Positions 27,701 to 37,095 are shown, counted from the first letter of the stretch. The stretch is 64,000 bases of DNA from Phytopseudomonas straminea (GCF_900112645.1 NZ_FOMO01000004.1:310001-374000); one strand, 5' to 3'. A program made the numbers and translations. Notes: generated from the sequence alone by a model not told the origin.

Positions 27701-27838
27701 GGCCTTGAAGGTGAACGGCGGGTCCTCGCTCTGCCCCAGCTTGGTGTAGGACAGCGCGCCAACGACACCGAGCAGGAGCATGAGGTAGAGCACGATCTGG
27801 CGATGCCGCAGCGCCCAGGCAGACAGGTTGAACGACAT
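24749..27838 (-). CDS. RND family efflux transporter permease
   Basis: A 1029-residue AcrB/HAE-type inner-membrane pump. It has the N-terminal helix and first porter loop (LGQSEDPPFTFKAM), proton-relay acidic residues in GLLVDDAIIAVE on the fourth helix, and the second hydrophobic half ending LLFLPALYAAWF. SEDPPF is common in the pump branch with lipoprotein adaptors such as TriC or VexF relatives. It exports drugs, detergents or endogenous compounds by proton antiport. The adaptor gene lies 6 bases upstream and a divergent TetR gene follows. No outer-membrane factor is encoded nearby, so TolC/OprM-like protein must come from elsewhere. Confidence 0.93.
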   Translation of the reverse strand: MSFNLSAWALRHRQIVLYLMLLLGVVGALSYTKLGQSEDPPFTFKAMVVKTNWPGATAEQVSRQVTERIEKKLMETGEYERIVSFSRPGESQVTFMARDSMHSNEIPELWYQLRKKIGDIRHTLPAGIQGPFFNDEFGTTFGNIYALTGNGFDYAVLKDYADRVQLQLQRVKDVGKVELVGLQDEKIWIELSNTKMANLGLPLAAVQQALEQQNAMPVAGFFETDTDRVQLRVSGNFETVEQIRDFPIRVADRTFRIGDVADVSRGFNDPPAPRMRFMGEDAIGLAVSMKPGGDILVLGKALEGEFTRLQNNLPAGMQLRKVSDQPAAVKTGVGEFVKVLAEALIIVLLVSFFSLGLRTGLVVALSIPLVLAMTFAAMYYLNIGLHKISLGALVLALGLLVDDAIIAVEIMAIKMEQGYDRLKAASFAWTSTAFPMLTGTLITAAGFLPIATAQSGTGEYTRSIFQVVTIALLMSWVAAVMFVPYLGARLLPDLAKRAAEKHGGSEGHDPYATPFYHRVRNLVHWCVRWRKTVIVLTLALFVGSIFLFRFVPQQFFPASGRLELMVDFKLAEGASLIATEAEVRRLEERLTGHPGVDNYVAYVGTGSPRFYLPLDQQLPATSFAQIVVLATSIEEREAVRAWLIGVLRDEFPSLRTRISRLENGPPVGYPVQFRVSGEHIEEVRALARQVADKVRANPDVVNVHLDWQEPSKVVYLNIDQERARALGVSTADVASFLRSSLNGSSVSDYREDNELIEILLRGTSTERKALERLPSLAVPTDSGKSVALAQIATLEYGFEEGVIWHRNRLPTVTVRADIYGPQQPATLTKQILPTLADIRANLPDGYLLEVGGSAEDSAKGQASVVAGVPLFIVVVLTLLMLQLKSFSRMVMVFLTAPLGLIGVTLFLLLFGQPFGFVAMLGTIALSGMIMRNSVILVDQIEQDREAGLDSWNAIVEATVRRFRPIVLTALAAVLAMIPLSRSVFFGPMAVAIMGGLVVATALTLLFLPALYAAWFRVKPSERAQAAGDS

Positions 27839-27844
27839 CGGCGC

Positions 27845-28948
27845 TTACTCCTTGGCAGCCAGGTCGACGGCGCGGTTCTGCCGGTCCACCGGGCGCACCT
27901 GCTGCCCGTCCAGCAGCACCTGCACACCGGCTACCACCACCCAGTCGCTGGCCTTGAGGCCCTCAAGCACCGGCACGCTCTTCTCGCCAAAGGCGCCGAC
28001 CCGCACTTGGGTGCGCTTGAGCGTGGAGGTTTGCGGATCGACCACCCAGACATACGGCTGATCCTTTTCCGCACTCAGCGCCGACAGCGGCACCGCCAGC
28101 GGCACGTCGCCATTGCGGGCAATGAATACCCGCGCGCTCTGACCGATCTCGACCTGTTTATCCGCGGCCTGCAGCGTCACCCGCGCGGCGTAGGTCCGCG
28201 AACGCGGATCAGCCGCTGGCGACAGCTCACGCACGCGACCGACCAGCCGCTCGCCAGGCTGCGACCACAGTTCCACGGCCACTTCCTGGCCGATGGCTAG
28301 ATTTCTGATTGTCTGCTCGGGAAGGTCGATCGCCACCTCGCGCTCGCCATCGGCGGCCAGCACGAACACGCTCTGTCCGGCCGCCACCACTTGCCCGACC
28401 TCGGCGCGGCGCTGCACGATCACCCCGCTTTGCGGCGCTTTCAGCACGGCATACCCGGCCTGGTTGTCGGCAACGTTGAGTTCGGCGCGCACCTGGCGCA
28501 GACGCGCCTCGGCGGCGCGGTAGGTGTTCTCGGCGTTGTCCGCCTGGGATTTACTGATCATCCCGCGCTGCTGCAGGGTGCGATAACGGTCGCGCTCGGC
28601 GCGCGCCAATTGCAGGTTGGATTCGGCCGCTTGCAGTTGAGCGCGACTGGCGTCGAGCTGCAGGCGCACGTCCTGCGGATCCAACTCGGCCAGTGGCTCA
28701 TCCTTGCCGACCCGCTGGCCGACTTCGACCAGCCGCCGGGTGATCTTGCCGCTGATGCGAAACGCCAGCTCTGGCTCCAGCCGCGCTCTTATCTCACCCG
28801 GGTAACTGTCCACCTGCTCCGCTGCCAGCTGCGGCTGCGCCACCATCGCCGGCCGAATGCCCGGCTGCGGCGCCTGTGTATCGCTGCAGGCGGCAAGGAA
28901 CAAGGCCAGGCACATGGGCGCGAGGCGATACAGAGCATGGCGAAACAT
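27845..28948 (-). CDS. RND efflux periplasmic adaptor subunit (membrane fusion protein), lipoprotein
   Basis: A 367-residue MFP. The signal ends in the lipobox LAAC (Cys21), so it is lipid-anchored in the inner membrane. The order is barrel-sandwich half (RISGKITRRLVEVGQRVGKDE), a coiled-coil hairpin (about residues 95-165, LQLDASRAQLQAAESNLQLA onward), the second lipoyl half (VLKAPQSGVIVQRRAEVGQ) and the beta-barrel. It links the permease to an outer-membrane channel. It is first in the pump operon, with the TetR operator in its promoter region. Confidence 0.92.
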   Translation of the reverse strand: MFRHALYRLAPMCLALFLAACSDTQAPQPGIRPAMVAQPQLAAEQVDSYPGEIRARLEPELAFRISGKITRRLVEVGQRVGKDEPLAELDPQDVRLQLDASRAQLQAAESNLQLARAERDRYRTLQQRGMISKSQADNAENTYRAAEARLRQVRAELNVADNQAGYAVLKAPQSGVIVQRRAEVGQVVAAGQSVFVLAADGEREVAIDLPEQTIRNLAIGQEVAVELWSQPGERLVGRVRELSPAADPRSRTYAARVTLQAADKQVEIGQSARVFIARNGDVPLAVPLSALSAEKDQPYVWVVDPQTSTLKRTQVRVGAFGEKSVPVLEGLKASDWVVVAGVQVLLDGQQVRPVDRQNRAVDLAAKE

Positions 28949-28987
28949 GATGAGCGTCCTTGTTGGGGAACTTTTTCTAATATTTGT

Positions 28988-29023
28988 ACTGCCGAGTATA
29001 TTAAAAATAGCGTACTCGGCAGT
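28988..29023. promoter_or_regulatory. Perfect inverted repeat, probable TetR operator
   Basis: ACTGCCGAGTA (28988-28998) and TACTCGGCAGT (29013-29023) are perfect 11-base inverted arms with a 14-base AT-rich spacer. They lie in the 94-base gap between the divergent adaptor and TetR genes. The AT-rich spacer (TATTAAAAATAG) may contain the -10 of one or both promoters, so bound repressor would shut off both directions. Confidence 0.75.
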
Positions 29024-29042
29024 CCAGTATTAAAATCGCCCG

Positions 29043-29678
29043 ATGTCAGACACTTCATTACAGTCCAGCGGCCCCGGCCGCCCCAAGGATCCCGCCAAGC
29101 GCGAAGCCATTCTCGAGGCAGCCAAGTGCCTGTTTCTGCGCCACGGTTACGCTGGCAGCAGCATGGATGCCATCGCCGCCCACGCCGGGGTTTCCAAGCT
29201 CACGGTGTACAGCCACTTCAACGACAAGGAGACGCTGTTCTGCGCGGCGGTGAAGGCCCGGTGCGAGGAGCAATTACCCGAGCTGTTCTTCGAATTTCCC
29301 GCTGGAGCGACCGCCCACAACGTGCTGCTGAATATTGCCCGTGGCTTCGTCCAACTACTCAACAGCAGCGAGTCCGTCGACTTGCATCGCCTGATGACCA
29401 GCCTGGGCGCCCAGGACCCGCAACTGGCGAAAATCTTCTACGAGGCCGGGCCGCAGCGCTTGCTCGCCGAGATGGAGCGCCTGCTGGGCAAGATGGACCA
29501 GAGCGGCCAGTTGCGTATCGAATCGCCGAAGCTCGCCGCCGATCAGTTCTTCTCCCTGCTCAAGGGCTGCGCCAACTTTCGCCTGCTGATTGGCTGCGGC
29601 GAGCCGGAAACCGAGGCACAGCAGGAGCAACATGCTCGTGCTACCGTCGAGCTGTTCTTGCGCGCCTATCGTCCCTGA
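29043..29678 (+). CDS. TetR/AcrR family regulator of the RND pump
   Basis: A 211-residue TetR protein. The N-terminal DNA-binding domain is typical (REAILEAAKCLFLRHGYAGS, then MDAIAAHAGVSKLTVYSHF), followed by a helical ligand-binding domain. The C-terminal region resembles the AefR-like group. It is transcribed divergently from the pump, 20 bases after a perfect operator-like palindrome. It is most likely a local repressor relieved by pump substrates. Confidence 0.9.
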   Translation: MSDTSLQSSGPGRPKDPAKREAILEAAKCLFLRHGYAGSSMDAIAAHAGVSKLTVYSHFNDKETLFCAAVKARCEEQLPELFFEFPAGATAHNVLLNIARGFVQLLNSSESVDLHRLMTSLGAQDPQLAKIFYEAGPQRLLAEMERLLGKMDQSGQLRIESPKLAADQFFSLLKGCANFRLLIGCGEPETEAQQEQHARATVELFLRAYRP

Positions 29679-29736
29679 GCCGTCGAGCGCTCGCCTACTG
29701 CTAGGGTTTCTGCCATGACTCAACAGGAGGTGTGGC

Positions 29737-30108
29737 ATGGAACGATTCAGCGGCGGCTGCCTTTGCGGCGAGGTACGTTTCGAGGCCAGAGGCCAGCCTG
29801 ACCGAGTCGGTATTTGCCATTGTCTCGACTGCCGTAAGCACCACGGCGCGCTGTTCTACGCCGCCGCGATCTTTGCCCTGCGCGCCGTGACGATCAGTGG
29901 CGAAACCCATAGCTACGCCGGGCGCCACTTTTGCCCACGTTGCGGCTCATCGATCTTCGCCCGCAGCGGCGATGAAATCGAAATCCACTTGGGCGCCCTC
30001 GACGCGCCTGATCAGCTGCAGCCCACCTACGAATGCTGGACCAGCCGGCGCGAAACCTGGCTGCCGGTCTTTTCCGTCAGCAAGCGCTATCCCAAGGATC
30101 GCATCTGA
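29737..30108 (+). CDS. GFA family protein (glutathione-dependent formaldehyde-activating enzyme/CENP-V fold)
   Basis: A 123-residue zinc protein. Zinc-binding Cys clusters are visible: GCLCGEV, CHCLDCR and CPRCGS. These are the signature of the GFA/CENP-V fold. Family members are often annotated as formaldehyde-activating, but most have no proven reaction. AGGAGG stands 6 bases before the ATG. It appears monocistronic between the TetR gene and the hut operon. Confidence 0.88.
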   Translation: MERFSGGCLCGEVRFEARGQPDRVGICHCLDCRKHHGALFYAAAIFALRAVTISGETHSYAGRHFCPRCGSSIFARSGDEIEIHLGALDAPDQLQPTYECWTSRRETWLPVFSVSKRYPKDRI

Positions 30109-30164
30109 TTCTTTAAGCCAGCCGCTGATCGCATTACCGCGCTTGTGCAGTCATGCCCAACCAA

Positions 30165-30178
30165 TATGTATATACATA
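30165..30178. promoter_or_regulatory. HutC operator-like palindrome, distal
   Basis: TATGTATATACATA is a perfect 14-base palindrome that contains TGTA-N2-TACA, the core reported for Pseudomonas HutC sites. It lies 118 bases before hutI, upstream of the promoter, and may support cooperative or looping repression with the proximal site. Confidence 0.6.
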
Positions 30179-30224
30179 ACCATCTCATAGCACCTCATCG
30201 ACAGCGCAATTGATCGCCTGGCTC

Positions 30225-30252
30225 TTGACCAGACCGTGCCTTTCGTTAAATT
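30225..30252 (+). promoter_or_regulatory. Probable sigma70 promoter of the hut operon
   Basis: TTGACC (30225-30230), a 16-base spacer and TAAATT (30247-30252) precede hutI by about 30 bases. The -10 runs into the proximal HutC site, so repressor binding would block RNA polymerase. Confidence 0.5.
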
Positions 30253-30268
30253 GTATATACATTACAAG
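30250..30268. promoter_or_regulatory. HutC operator-like palindrome, proximal
   Basis: The stretch ATTGTATATACATTACAAG holds TGTATATACA (TGTA-N2-TACA) and a wider TTGTA...TACAA symmetry. It overlaps the start-site side of the hutI promoter and ends 14 bases before the hutI ATG. Confidence 0.65.
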
Positions 30269-30282
30269 AAAGGACGATCTAC

Positions 30283-31500
30283 ATGGTTTCTTCTCAGTCC
30301 ACCCGCTTGCTCTGGCGCAACGTCACGCTGTTCGACGGCCTCGAACAGCTCCCCGAGCCGATGGCCGTTCTGATCGAGAACGATCGTGTGGCGGGCCTGT
30401 GGTCGGAAAGCGAGTTCGATATGAGTCTGGCTGGCGACGCCGAGCAAGCAGCAAGCGGCGGCGTGATGACTCCGGGACTGGTCGATTGCCACACCCATCT
30501 GGTGTACGCCGGTGACCGCGCGGGTGAATTCGAGCAGCGCCTGGAAGGCGTCAGCTACGAAACCATCGCCCGCAACGGCGGCGGCATCCTCAGCAGCGTG
30601 CGCGCTACCCGTGCCGCCAGCGAAGACGAGCTGATCGCCGCCTGCCTGCCGCGTCTCGATGCGCTGCTGGCTGATGGCGTGACCACGCTGGAGATCAAGT
30701 CCGGCTACGGCCTGACCGTTGCCGACGAGCTGAAGATGCTGCGTGCGGCCCGCCGCCTCGGCGAACTGCGCCCGGTGCGGGTGCTCACCACGCTGCTCGG
30801 TGCCCATGCCCTACCGCCGGAATATGCCGGCCGCGCCGATGACTATGTAAGCCTGGTCTGCGACGAGATGATCCCGGCTGCTGCTCGTGAAGGGCTGGCC
30901 GATGCGGTGGACGTGTTCTGCGAGGGCATCGGCTTTTCCCCGGCGCAGTGCGAACGCATCTATCAGGCAGCCCAGGCCCACTGTCTGGCCATCAAGGCCC
31001 ATGCCGAGCAACTCTCCAACCTTGGCGGCAGTGCCCTGGCCGCACGCCACGGCGCGCTGTCCGCCGACCATATCGAATACCTGGATGAAGCCGGCGTGCG
31101 CGCCATGGCCGAGGCTGGCACGGTGGCCGTGTTACTGCCCGGCGCCTTTCATGTGCTGCGCGAAACCCAGTTGCCACCCATTGAATTGCTGCGCCAGTAC
31201 GGCGTGCCGATGGCCGTGGCCAGCGACGCCAATCCCGGCACCTCGCCGATCTGCATGCCCACGCTGATGGCCAACCTGGCCTGCACCCTGTTTCGCCTCA
31301 CCCCGCGCGAAGCCCTGGCCGGCATGACCGCCCACGGCGCCCGTGCCCTCGGTCTGCCAGATCTCGGCCGCATCGCCGTCGGCGCACCCGCGGATCTGTG
31401 CCTGTGGGATATCCAGCAACCGGCCGAACTGGCCTACGCGGTTCAGGCCGGACGTCTGCGCCAGCGCGTGTTCAATGGAGCCATTACCTATGCACGCTGA
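30283..31500 (+). CDS. hutI: Imidazolonepropionase
   Basis: A 405-residue amidohydrolase that opens 4-imidazolone-5-propanoate to N-formimino-L-glutamate, step three of histidine degradation. The metal motif [12 protein letters not shown], a central [12 protein letters not shown], and SDANPGTSP near the C terminus are all present. It is the first gene of the operon here; HutC sites lie directly upstream. GAAAGGA precedes the ATG by about 9 bases. Its stop overlaps the hutG start. Confidence 0.96.
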   Translation: MVSSQSTRLLWRNVTLFDGLEQLPEPMAVLIENDRVAGLWSESEFDMSLAGDAEQAASGGVMTPGLVDCHTHLVYAGDRAGEFEQRLEGVSYETIARNGGGILSSVRATRAASEDELIAACLPRLDALLADGVTTLEIKSGYGLTVADELKMLRAARRLGELRPVRVLTTLLGAHALPPEYAGRADDYVSLVCDEMIPAAAREGLADAVDVFCEGIGFSPAQCERIYQAAQAHCLAIKAHAEQLSNLGGSALAARHGALSADHIEYLDEAGVRAMAEAGTVAVLLPGAFHVLRETQLPPIELLRQYGVPMAVASDANPGTSPICMPTLMANLACTLFRLTPREALAGMTAHGARALGLPDLGRIAVGAPADLCLWDIQQPAELAYAVQAGRLRQRVFNGAITYAR

Positions 31501-32425
31501 TCGTCACAGCATGGTCGCCTGGAGCGGCCGTACCGATCCGGAAACCGATAGCGCGCGCTGGCACCAGCGCATCCAGGCGCTGGCAGAAAACAGCCAGCCG
31601 GGCCTGGCCCTACTCGGTTTCGCCTGCGACGAGGGTGTGCGCCGCAACCACGGTCGCGTTGGCGCCGCCGCTGCGCCACAAAGCGTGCGCAAGGCCCTGG
31701 CCAACCTGGCCTGGCATCGCCAGGCGCCGGCCTATGACGCCGGTGACGTGATCTGCGAGGATGGCGACCTGGAAGCTGCCCAGGCGCGCCTCGGCCAAAA
31801 CGTCTGCGCGCTGCTGGACGCCGGCCATCTGCCGCTGGTGATCGGTGGTGGGCATGAAGTCGCCTTCGGTAGCTGGTCGGGTCTGGCCGAGCACCTGTCC
31901 GGCAACCCAGCCCCAAAAATCGGCATCATCAATTTCGACGCCCATTTCGATCTGCGCGACCCGGCCCATGTGCATTCCTCCGGCACGCCCTTCGCGCAGA
32001 TCGCCGAGCAGTGCGCCGCACGCGGCTGGCCGTTCCGCTATGCCTGCCTCGGCGTCAGCCGCGCCAGCAACACCCGCGCGCTGTTCGCCCGCGCCGCCGA
32101 GCTGAATGTGCTGGTGCGTGAGGATCATGAAATTCGCGAGTCGACCCTCGATGCCATCGGCGCCGAGCTGGACGCCTTCGCCGCCGAGTGCGACGCGCTT
32201 TACCTGACCATCGATATCGACGTGCTGCCGGCCTGCGAGGCGCCGGGCGTCAGCGCGCCAGCCGCCCGTGGCGTGCGCCTGGAGCTGCTGGAGCCGCTGC
32301 TCGAACGGCTCAAGGCCAGCGGCAAGCTGCGCCTGGCCGACCTGGCCGAAATCAACCCCGAATATGACATCGACAACCGCACTGCCAAGGTGGCGGCGCG
32401 GCTGATTCATCTGCTTAGCCTCTGA
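31490..32425 (+). CDS. hutG: Formimidoylglutamase (arginase family)
   Basis: A 311-residue ureohydrolase-fold enzyme that converts N-formimino-glutamate directly to glutamate and formamide. The binuclear Mn ligand motifs are intact: [19 protein letters not shown] and [14 protein letters not shown]. The ATG at 31490 overlaps the hutI stop region by 11 bases and follows GGAG by about 9. In many pseudomonads HutG is instead an N-formylglutamate deformylase working after HutF; neither enzyme is seen here, so this operon encodes the shorter formamide-producing route. Confidence 0.92.
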   Translation: MHADRHSMVAWSGRTDPETDSARWHQRIQALAENSQPGLALLGFACDEGVRRNHGRVGAAAAPQSVRKALANLAWHRQAPAYDAGDVICEDGDLEAAQARLGQNVCALLDAGHLPLVIGGGHEVAFGSWSGLAEHLSGNPAPKIGIINFDAHFDLRDPAHVHSSGTPFAQIAEQCAARGWPFRYACLGVSRASNTRALFARAAELNVLVREDHEIRESTLDAIGAELDAFAAECDALYLTIDIDVLPACEAPGVSAPAARGVRLELLEPLLERLKASGKLRLADLAEINPEYDIDNRTAKVAARLIHLLSL

Positions 32426-32444
32426 GCCCGACGCTTTCCCGCAC

Positions 32445-32452
32445 AACAACAA
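32445..32452 (+). promoter_or_regulatory. Hfq/Crc-type CA motif in the hutG-yjiH gap
   Basis: AACAACAA (within ACAACAACAACTACGAGGA) stands 4 bases before the Shine-Dalgarno of a 14-codon ORF that overlaps the yjiH-like start. Histidine utilisation is a known target of Crc/Hfq catabolite repression in pseudomonads, which supports a functional site. Confidence 0.5.
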
Positions 32453-32468
32453 CTACGAGGAAAACCCG

Positions 32469-32513
32469 ATGTTCATCACCGCCCGCCGCGGCCAGGAGCC
32501 GCGTCATGTCTGA
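32469..32513 (+). CDS. Putative 14-residue leader ORF overlapping the yjiH-like start
   Basis: The ORF MFITARRGQEPRHV starts behind GAGGAAA and its TGA lies 8 bases inside the next gene. Its own sequence also contains the AGGAG that serves that gene. Translation of this ORF could open or pace the downstream ribosome site. It may also be a vestige of a lost gene start. Confidence 0.35.
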   Translation: MFITARRGQEPRHV

Positions 32514-33831
32514 GTCCCTGTCCTTGAGCAGCGGCGTATCGCGCCCGCGCGCGCTGGCGCGCCTGCTGGGTTACAGCCTGATCGGCCTGCTGCTGTTCTT
32601 CGTGCCGTTCGAGATCGCCGGGCGCTCGACCATCCTCCTCGACCACGCCGCCAGCGCCCTGCAACTGCACGCGCGGCCATTGGTGATCGGCGTGGCGCTG
32701 CTGTTCATGCTCTACGGCGCCGTCGCGCCCTGGCTCGACGGCAGTTGGCGGCGCAGCCTGACCCACAGCGCATTCAGCGTGCTCAAGGTGTGCGGCTTGC
32801 TGATCGGCGCCGCCTACCTGCTGCAGCTCGGCCCGCAAGCGCTGTACCAGCCGGACATGCTGCCGTTCCTGTTCGAGAAGCTGGTGCTCAGCCTGGCGCT
32901 GATCGTGCCGCTGGGCTCGCTGGCGCTGGTGTTCCTGATCGGCTTCGGCCTGCTGGAGCTGATCGGTGTGCTGATGCAGCCGGTAATGCGGCCGATCTGG
33001 CGCACGCCGGGCAAGTCGGCCATCGACGCCGTGGCGTCCTTCGTCGGCAGCTACTCGGTGGGCCTGTTGATCACCGATCGCATGTACCAGCAGGGCCATT
33101 ACAGCGTGCGCGAGGCGGCGATCATCGCCACCGGCTTCTCCACCGTGTCGGCGCCGTTCATGATGATCATCGCCAAGACCCTGGGCCTGATGGGCCAGTG
33201 GAACCTGTATTTCTGGGGCGCCATGGCGGTGACCTTCGCCGTCACCGCGATCAGCGCGCGCATCTACCCGCTGTCGCGCCTGCCGTCCGAGTCCACACCC
33301 GAGGCGCAGCTGCAACCCGGTGAAAGTCGTCTGGGCAGCGCCTGGCGCGCCGGCATGCAGCAGGCCAGCGTGGCGCCGTCGCTGTGGTCGGCACTGCGTG
33401 AAACCTTCATCGATGGCCTGCGCATGACCGCCGCCATCCTGCCGAGCATTCTCGCCGTCGGCCTGCTCGGGCTGCTGGCCGCCAAGTACACCCCGCTGTT
33501 CGACGCCCTCGGCGTGCTGCTCTACCCGCTGACCTGGCTGTTCGGCCTGGAAGAACCCATGCAGGTGGCGCGCGCCATGTCAGCCGGCCTGGCCGAGATG
33601 TTCCTGCCGGCGATGCTGCTAAAGGATGCCGACGTGCTGGTGAAGTTCGTCACCGCCATCGTCTCGGTAAGCAGCGTGCTGTTTCTCTCCGCCTCGATTC
33701 CCTGCGTGCTGGCCACGCGAATTCCGCTGAGCCTGGGCCACCTGCTGCTGATCTGGCTGCAGCGCACCTTGCTCAGCCTGCTGTTGGCCATTCCGCTGGC
33801 CTACCTCGCCCAATTTCTGGGTTGGCTCTGA
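32506..33831 (+). CDS. YjiH family membrane protein, hut-associated
   Basis: A 441-residue protein of about 10-11 membrane segments with two similar nucleoside-recognition (Gate) style halves: FVGSYSVGLLITDRMYQQGH with STVSAPFMM in the first, and SAGLAEMFLPAMLLKDAD with SVSSVLFLSASIP in the second. YjiH-family genes are frequently embedded in hut operons, where a role in uptake of histidine or urocanate is suspected but unproven. AGGAG stands about 8 bases before the ATG. It lies between hutG and hutU in the same direction, so it is part of the operon. Confidence 0.85.
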   Translation: MSESLSLSSGVSRPRALARLLGYSLIGLLLFFVPFEIAGRSTILLDHAASALQLHARPLVIGVALLFMLYGAVAPWLDGSWRRSLTHSAFSVLKVCGLLIGAAYLLQLGPQALYQPDMLPFLFEKLVLSLALIVPLGSLALVFLIGFGLLELIGVLMQPVMRPIWRTPGKSAIDAVASFVGSYSVGLLITDRMYQQGHYSVREAAIIATGFSTVSAPFMMIIAKTLGLMGQWNLYFWGAMAVTFAVTAISARIYPLSRLPSESTPEAQLQPGESRLGSAWRAGMQQASVAPSLWSALRETFIDGLRMTAAILPSILAVGLLGLLAAKYTPLFDALGVLLYPLTWLFGLEEPMQVARAMSAGLAEMFLPAMLLKDADVLVKFVTAIVSVSSVLFLSASIPCVLATRIPLSLGHLLLIWLQRTLLSLLLAIPLAYLAQFLGWL

Positions 33832-33869
33832 CCGCCCACCACTGACCCGTTCCCACAGGAGCCCGCAAC

Positions 33870-35531
33870 ATGACCAAGTTCCGCGACACAGAAATCCGCG
33901 CCCCGCGCGGCACCACGCTCACCGCGAAGAGCTGGCTGACCGAGGCGCCGCTGCGCATGCTGATGAACAACCTCGACCCGGACGTGGCCGAGAACCCCAA
34001 GGAGCTGGTGGTGTACGGCGGCATCGGCCGCGCCGCGCGCAACTGGGAGTGCTACGACAAGATCGTCGAGAGCCTGACCAACCTGAATGACGACGAGACC
34101 CTGCTGGTGCAATCCGGCAAGCCGGTCGGCGTGTTCAAGACCCACGCCAACGCGCCGCGCGTGCTGATCGCCAACTCCAACCTAGTGCCGCACTGGGCGA
34201 GCTGGGAGCACTTCAACGAGCTCGACGCCAAGGGCCTGGCCATGTACGGCCAGATGACCGCCGGTTCGTGGATCTACATCGGTAGCCAGGGCATCGTCCA
34301 GGGCACCTATGAAACCTTCGTCGAAGCCGGTCGCCAGCACTACGCCGGCAACCTCAAGGGCCGCTGGGTGCTGACCGCGGGTCTGGGTGGCATGGGCGGT
34401 GCCCAGCCGCTGGCCGCCACCCTGGCTGGCGCCTGCTCGCTGAACATCGAATGCCAGCAGAGCAGCATCGATTTCCGCCTGCGCAGCCGTTACGTCGATG
34501 AGCAGGCCAGCGATCTGGACGACGCCCTGGCGCGTATCGCCAAGTACTGCGCAGAAGGCAAGGCCATCTCCGTCGCGCTGCTGGGTAACGCTGCCGAAAT
34601 CCTGCCGGAACTGGTACGCCGTGGCGTGCGTCCGGATATGGTCACCGACCAGACCAGCGCCCACGACCCGCTCAACGGCTACCTGCCGATCGGCTGGAGC
34701 TGGGCCGAGTACAAGGACCGTGCAGCCACCGACCCGGCTGGCGTGGTCAAGGCCGCCAAGCAGTCCATGGCCGTGCACGTGCAGGCCATGCTCGACTTCC
34801 AGAAGATGGGCGTACCGACCTTCGACTACGGCAACAATATCCGCCAGATGGCCAAGGAAGAAGGCGTGAGCAATGCCTTCGACTTCCCCGGTTTCGTCCC
34901 GGCCTATATCCGCCCACTGTTCTGCCGCGGCATCGGCCCGTTCCGCTGGGCGGCGCTGTCCGGCAACCCCGAGGACATCTACAAGACCGACGCCAAGGTC
35001 AAGGAACTGATCCCGGACGACGCCCACCTGCACCGCTGGCTGGACATGGCCCGCGAGCGCATCGCCTTCCAAGGGCTGCCGGCGCGTATCTGCTGGGTCG
35101 GCCTGGGTCTGCGTGCCAAGCTCGGCCTGGCCTTCAACGAGATGGTGCGTTCGGGAAAGCTGAGTGCGCCCATCGTCATCGGTCGCGACCACCTCGACAG
35201 CGGCTCGGTGTCCAGCCCCAACCGCGAAACCGAGGCCATGCAGGATGGCTCCGATGCCGTGTCCGACTGGCCGCTGCTCAACGCCCTGCTCAACACCGCC
35301 AGCGGCGCCACCTGGGTGTCGCTGCACCACGGCGGTGGCGTGGGCATGGGCTTCTCCCAGCATTCGGGTATGGTCATCGTTTGCGATGGCTCCGATGAAG
35401 CCGCCGCGCGCATTGCCCGCGTGCTGACCAACGACCCGGGCACCGGCGTGATGCGTCATGCCGACGCTGGTTACCAGATCGCCATCGATTGCGCCCGCGA
35501 GCAGGGTTTGAATCTGCCGATGATCGGCTAA
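33870..35531 (+). CDS. hutU: Urocanate hydratase
   Basis: A 553-residue NAD-dependent hydratase that converts urocanate to imidazolonepropionate, step two of the pathway. NAD-binding [18 protein letters not shown], the [19 protein letters not shown] segment and the C-terminal [13 protein letters not shown] motif are intact, and the length is typical. CAGGAG stands 9 bases before the ATG; hutH follows after 13 bases. Confidence 0.97.
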   Translation: MTKFRDTEIRAPRGTTLTAKSWLTEAPLRMLMNNLDPDVAENPKELVVYGGIGRAARNWECYDKIVESLTNLNDDETLLVQSGKPVGVFKTHANAPRVLIANSNLVPHWASWEHFNELDAKGLAMYGQMTAGSWIYIGSQGIVQGTYETFVEAGRQHYAGNLKGRWVLTAGLGGMGGAQPLAATLAGACSLNIECQQSSIDFRLRSRYVDEQASDLDDALARIAKYCAEGKAISVALLGNAAEILPELVRRGVRPDMVTDQTSAHDPLNGYLPIGWSWAEYKDRAATDPAGVVKAAKQSMAVHVQAMLDFQKMGVPTFDYGNNIRQMAKEEGVSNAFDFPGFVPAYIRPLFCRGIGPFRWAALSGNPEDIYKTDAKVKELIPDDAHLHRWLDMARERIAFQGLPARICWVGLGLRAKLGLAFNEMVRSGKLSAPIVIGRDHLDSGSVSSPNRETEAMQDGSDAVSDWPLLNALLNTASGATWVSLHHGGGVGMGFSQHSGMVIVCDGSDEAAARIARVLTNDPGTGVMRHADAGYQIAIDCAREQGLNLPMIG

Positions 35532-35544
35532 GGACACACAACTC

Positions 35545-37080
35545 ATGAACATCCTGAACCTGAAACCCGGCCACCTGACCCTGGCCGACCTGCGCGCCGC
35601 CTACCAAACGCCCGTGCACCTGAACCTGGACGCCAGCGCCCATCAGGCCATCGACGCCAGTGTCGCCTGTGTCAACCAGATCATCGCCGAGGGCCGCACC
35701 GCCTACGGCATCAACACCGGTTTCGGCCTGCTGGCCTCGACCCGCATTGCCAACGCCGACCTGGAAAAGCTGCAGCGTTCGCTGGTGCTGTCCCACGCCG
35801 CCGGCATTGGCGAGCCGCTGAGCGATGCCATGGTTCGCCTAATCATGCTGCTGAAGATCAACAGCCTGGCGCGTGGTTTCTCCGGTATCCGCCGCCCGGT
35901 GATCGAGGCGCTGATCGCCCTGGTCAATGCCGAGGTCTACCCGCATATCCCGCTCAAAGGTTCGGTCGGCGCCTCCGGTGACCTGGCGCCGTTGGCGCAT
36001 ATGTCGCTGGTGCTGCTCGGCGAAAGCCAGGCGCGGCACAAGGGCCAATGGCTGCCAGCCAGCGAGGCGCTGGCCATCGCCGGCCTGGAGCCGATGACCC
36101 TGGCCGCCAAGGAGGGACTGGCCCTGCTCAACGGCACCCAGGTGTCCACCGCCTACGCTCTGCGCGGCCTGTTCGAGGCCGAAGACTTGTATGCCGCCGC
36201 CAGCGTCTGCGGCGCGCTCAGCGTCGAGGCGCTGCTCGGTTCGCGCTCGCCTTTCGATGCACGCATCCATGCCGCCCGTGGCCAGCGTGGGCAGATCGAT
36301 GCGGCAGCCGCCTTCCGTCACCTGCTCGGCGACAGCAGCGAGATCGGCCGCTCCCATGCCGCCTGCGACAAGGTGCAGGATCCGTATTCGCTGCGCTGCC
36401 AGCCGCAGGTCATGGGCGCCTGCCTGACCCAACTGCGCCAGGCCGCCGAAGTGCTCGGTGTCGAGGCCAACGCGGTCTCCGACAACCCGCTGGTATTCGC
36501 CGCCGAAGGCGAGGTGATTTCCGGTGGCAACTTCCACGCAGAACTCGTGGCCATGGCCGCCGACAATATCGCCCTGGCCATCGCTGAAATCGGCGCGCTG
36601 TCAGAGCGGCGCATCTCACTGATGATGGACAAGCACATGTCGCAACTGCCTCCGTTCCTGGTGGCCAACGGCGGGGTCAACTCCGGTTTCATGATCGCCC
36701 AGGTCACTGCCGCGGCATTGACCAGCGAGAACAAGGCGTTGGCCCATCCGCACAGCGTCGACAGCCTGCCGACCTCGGCCAACCAGGAAGACCATGTGTC
36801 CATGGCCCCGGCTGCCGGCAAACGCCTGTGGGACATGGCTGCCAACACCCGTGGCGTGCTGGCCGTGGAGTGGCTGGGTGCCTGCCAGGGCCTGGACTTC
36901 CGTGAGGGCCTTAAGAGCACGCCGGCGCTGGAGCAGGCGCGCCAGACGCTGCGCACCAAGGTGCCCTACTACGTAGAGGATCGCTTCTTCGCCCCGGATA
37001 TCGCCGTCGCCGATGAGCTGCTGGCCGAACGCGTGCTGACGCCGTTGCTGCCGGCCGGCATGTTGCCGTCGGTAGGCTGA
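35545..37080 (+). CDS. hutH: Histidine ammonia-lyase
   Basis: A 511-residue lyase that deaminates L-histidine to urocanate, the first step of the pathway. The residues that form the MIO cofactor are A143-S144-G145 in [16 protein letters not shown]. The Tyr near the N terminus in [11 protein letters not shown] and later QDxxS-like QEDHVSM segment are also present. It ends the structural operon; a REP-like palindrome follows and may end or stabilise the transcript. Confidence 0.97.
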   Translation: MNILNLKPGHLTLADLRAAYQTPVHLNLDASAHQAIDASVACVNQIIAEGRTAYGINTGFGLLASTRIANADLEKLQRSLVLSHAAGIGEPLSDAMVRLIMLLKINSLARGFSGIRRPVIEALIALVNAEVYPHIPLKGSVGASGDLAPLAHMSLVLLGESQARHKGQWLPASEALAIAGLEPMTLAAKEGLALLNGTQVSTAYALRGLFEAEDLYAAASVCGALSVEALLGSRSPFDARIHAARGQRGQIDAAAAFRHLLGDSSEIGRSHAACDKVQDPYSLRCQPQVMGACLTQLRQAAEVLGVEANAVSDNPLVFAAEGEVISGGNFHAELVAMAADNIALAIAEIGALSERRISLMMDKHMSQLPPFLVANGGVNSGFMIAQVTAAALTSENKALAHPHSVDSLPTSANQEDHVSMAPAAGKRLWDMAANTRGVLAVEWLGACQGLDFREGLKSTPALEQARQTLRTKVPYYVEDRFFAPDIAVADELLAERVLTPLLPAGMLPSVG

Positions 37081-37095
37081 GCCGCGCTACATCTT

